6,017 nt of DNA from Myxococcales bacterium (GTDB lineage Bacteria > Myxococcota > Bradymonadia > UBA7976 > UBA1532). The notes beneath the pieces are model-generated. The model was given only the letters and a program-made list of their open reading frames with translations. It ran no database searches and was not told the origin of the DNA. The DNA is taken from assembly GCA_020430675.1 (NCBI GenBank), contig JAGQJJ010000276.1, positions 1 to 6,017 on the forward strand, in the 5' to 3' direction. Position numbers and translations under genes: made by a program. Below are positions 4,460 through 6,017 of this stretch, in pieces (the stretch's first letter is position 1; every line of letters starts with the position of its first letter).

Positions 4460-5625
4460 GCCATCGCGCGCACTGGGCGTGGCTTTATGCCGCGGCGCTG
4501 GCGGTGGGCTGCCAGGCGGTGATCGGCGACATCAAGCTGCCCGCCGAGACGCCCGCCGCGGTCGCGGCGCTCGCCGGGCAGTGGCATGTCTACGGTCGCG
4601 TGGGCGATGACTACGTGACCGCGCGGGTCACCTTCGACGATCGCGGGCGGCTCAGCGACGGCTTCGGCGTGGTCGACGCGCCGCGGGTTGAAGCCGATCC
4701 CGAGGACGAGCGCCTGGTGCGCGTCGACCTCTCGCCCTATGCCGGCACGCTGCGCGGCGCGGTCGAAGCCGAGGTCGGCCTGGGCGTGCTGGTCGACGCC
4801 GATGGCCACGCGCCGAGCTTCATCATCCTGGTGCGCCCGCCGGGCGCGCGGCCTTCGCTCATCGGCGGCCGGGTGGTCGATGTGGGCGATCCGGGCGAGT
4901 ACCTGCAAGCGCGGCTGATGCCCGAGGACACCCGCCTCTATGTCGAGACGACCGAAGGCGAGGACGAGGACCAAGAGCGCGCGGTGGCCGCGGTGGCCGA
5001 TGACGAGGGTCGCTGGATTCTGCGCCCGACCGATGAGGTCGAAGAGCGGCTGATGACGCCGTTTGAGAGCGGGCGCCGCGCGGTGGGCATCTTGCGGCGC
5101 AACGGCGCGCCCACCGGGCTGACGCTGCTGTGGGCCGACAACCCGCCGCCCACGCCACGGCCGCGCACGTTGTTCTGCGGCGGCGTGGTGCCCGGCGATG
5201 ACGCGCCGGTCCGCCGATCGCTGCGCGGCACGATCGCCAGCGGGCGCCTCTCATGGGCCGACGGCCGCTCCTCGACGCTGGTGCCCACCCGCGGCGGCGC
5301 GCTGCAACTTCAGGCCGACGGAGGCTTTTTTGCCGAGCTGGGCGGCCTGCTGCTGCCCGACGCGCCGCACCGCACGTTTGCGCTGGTGCCGGCCCGGGTC
5401 GACGCGATGGGGCGCACCGTGCTCTCGACGTGGGGGTTGGGCCTGTGCGTGGCGCTCGGCGCCAACGGCCCCGAGAACATGGAGGACGCGGGCAGCCCGC
5501 CGGTCGACGCCGCGCCGCCCGATGAAGGCGCGCCCGAGCCCGATGCCGGCGTGCCCGAGCCCGATGCCTGGTCGCAAGACGCGCTGCCGGCCGACGAGGG
5601 CGCGTCCGAGCCCGACGCCGCCTGA
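4456..5625 (+). CDS. Envelope lipoprotein with acidic EPDA-repeat tail (389 aa)
   Basis: From GTG at 4456 the protein begins with a short lipoprotein signal: a weakly basic start (MSHRAH), the hydrophobic WAWLYAAALAVG and the lipobox AVGC, with lipid-modified Cys19 followed by Gln. Residues about 20-350 are strand-rich with repeated short beta units. Examples are LAGQWHVYGRV, VTARVTFDDRGRL, LVRVDLSPYAGTLRGAV, LIGGRVVDVG, and a second half with similar GTIASGRLSWADGR and LVPTRGGALQL patterns. These suggest lipocalin- or META-like beta sheets, but no named family is recognised. Two further Cys (241, 331) could form a disulfide. Residues 356-389 form an acidic low-complexity tail (DEGAPEPDA, VPEPDA, DEGASEPDA), probably disordered. 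Its start overlaps the ATPase stop by 4 bp and the next start follows 2 bp after its stop, so it is the middle gene of a coupled operon. Function is unknown. Confidence 0.75.
   Translation: MSHRAHWAWLYAAALAVGCQAVIGDIKLPAETPAAVAALAGQWHVYGRVGDDYVTARVTFDDRGRLSDGFGVVDAPRVEADPEDERLVRVDLSPYAGTLRGAVEAEVGLGVLVDADGHAPSFIILVRPPGARPSLIGGRVVDVGDPGEYLQARLMPEDTRLYVETTEGEDEDQERAVAAVADDEGRWILRPTDEVEERLMTPFESGRRAVGILRRNGAPTGLTLLWADNPPPTPRPRTLFCGGVVPGDDAPVRRSLRGTIASGRLSWADGRSSTLVPTRGGALQLQADGGFFAELGGLLLPDAPHRTFALVPARVDAMGRTVLSTWGLGLCVALGANGPENMEDAGSPPVDAAPPDEGAPEPDAGVPEPDAWSQDALPADEGASEPDAA
5521..5619 (+). repeat. Degenerate in-frame repeat coding the acidic EPDA tail
   Basis: A 16-bp unit, GCCCGAGCCCGATGCC, is identical at 5532-5547 and 5553-5568 (21-bp period). 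The 27-bp block at 5521-5547 recurs with a few changes at 5593-5619 (72-bp offset). The repeat encodes DEGA(P/S)EPDA units. The period is a multiple of three, so unit gain or loss would keep the frame and only change tail length. Confidence 0.6.
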
Positions 5626-5627
5626 GC

Positions 5628-6017
5628 ATGTCGAATCAGACGCTGATCCTGCTCATCCTCGCCCTGGTGGCGCTGGTGCTCGACATCTTCGTGCCCTCGG
5701 GCGGCGTGCTCAGCGGCGCGGCCATCGCGGTGGTCATCGAGCGCGCGCTGGCCGCGGCCGGCGTCGCCGCGGTCGTGCGCATCCCGCTGGCGGCGGTGGG
5801 CATGGTCATCACGGTGGTCATCGCCATCCGCTTCGGCGAGCGCATCAGCGAGCGCTTCGCCCCGCTCAAGGCGCGCACCAACGCCGACCGCCTGCGCGGC
5901 CTCGTCGGGCGCGTGCACCGCGTCGACGCCGAGGCGCTGGTGGTCGAGTTGGAGGGCGATCTGTGGAACGCCCGCCTGGCCGAAGGCGCCGCGCCGGTGC
6001 AAGCCGGCCAGCGCGTG
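5628..6017 (+). CDS. NfeD-like membrane protein, N-terminal 130 residues (3' end outside window)
   Basis: From ATG at 5628 the frame is open through the last base (130 codons, no stop). Residues about 5-23 form a transmembrane helix leading into DIFVPSGGVLSG, a segment typical of short NfeD proteins. Residues about 27-50 and 52-68 are further hydrophobic segments, followed by an Arg-rich cytosolic stretch (69-90). From residue 91, GLVGRVHRV, VVELEGDLWNARLAEG and APVQAGQRV match the OB-fold C-terminal domain of NfeD, whose usual signature is (E)GELWNA. About 10-20 residues are probably missing. NfeD proteins usually pair with an SPFH/stomatin-like protein in membrane microdomains, so such a gene may follow to the right. 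There is no clear Shine-Dalgarno; the ATG follows the lipoprotein stop after two bases, suggesting translational coupling. Confidence 0.8.
   Translation, partial: MSNQTLILLILALVALVLDIFVPSGGVLSGAAIAVVIERALAAAGVAAVVRIPLAAVGMVITVVIAIRFGERISERFAPLKARTNADRLRGLVGRVHRVDAEALVVELEGDLWNARLAEGAAPVQAGQRV

Noticed and set aside
3440..4974. Long - strand open frames opposite the ATPase and lipoprotein genes
   Set aside because: The + strand has clear P-loop, switch II and lipobox motifs and good ribosome binding sites. The - frames are rich in Arg, Gln, His and Ala with no recognisable domain.
1..6017. CRISPR array, tRNA, rRNA, riboswitch or phage genes
   Set aside because: No regularly spaced direct repeats, tRNA-like cloverleaf, rRNA-like stretch or phage structural motif was seen by eye on either strand.

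Overview
The window is very GC-rich with strongly GC-biased third codon positions. It encodes an Asp/Glu/Pro/Ala-rich lipoprotein tail, an SH3b plus outer-membrane-barrel protein, and a stand-alone ArsA/Get3-like ATPase. Together these suggest a Gram-negative bacterium of the former Deltaproteobacteria, most likely a myxobacterial or bradymonad-type Myxococcota. That placement is inferred from style and gene content; no marker gene is present.

Layout. (1) 1-897, + strand, accessory DNA: the 3' end of an IS630-family transposase, followed by a CTAG that may be the insertion junction. After it come two broken coding remnants in different frames: one resembling the C-terminal part of a type IV secretion/conjugation ATPase, and one unrecognised. 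No intact gene lies in this stretch. (2) 898-3380, - strand: a ferritin-fold diiron protein (E...DEARH...E...DEARH), then 56 bp downstream a secreted SH3b/beta-barrel outer membrane protein, probably one transcription unit. (3) 3381-3541: a divergent intergenic region with a perfect 15-bp palindrome, a relatively AT-rich patch and a TATACT box. (4) 3542-6017, + strand, tightly packed: an ArsA/Get3-like ATPase with Arg in place of the P-loop Lys, a lipoprotein whose start overlaps the ATPase stop by 4 bp (GTGA), and the start of an NfeD-like membrane protein 2 bp further on, cut by the window edge.

How the genes may work together. The + operon combines a cytosolic ATPase of the membrane-protein targeting/anion-pump superfamily, an anchored envelope lipoprotein and an NfeD membrane protein. 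This points to a role in envelope or membrane-protein handling, but that is inference. The - pair joins a probable diiron oxidoreductase with an outer membrane barrel that has a periplasmic SH3b domain; no substrate can be read from the sequence. The left-hand mobile remnants meet the chromosomal genes tail-to-tail near 865-898 and look like a degraded insertion or element scar.
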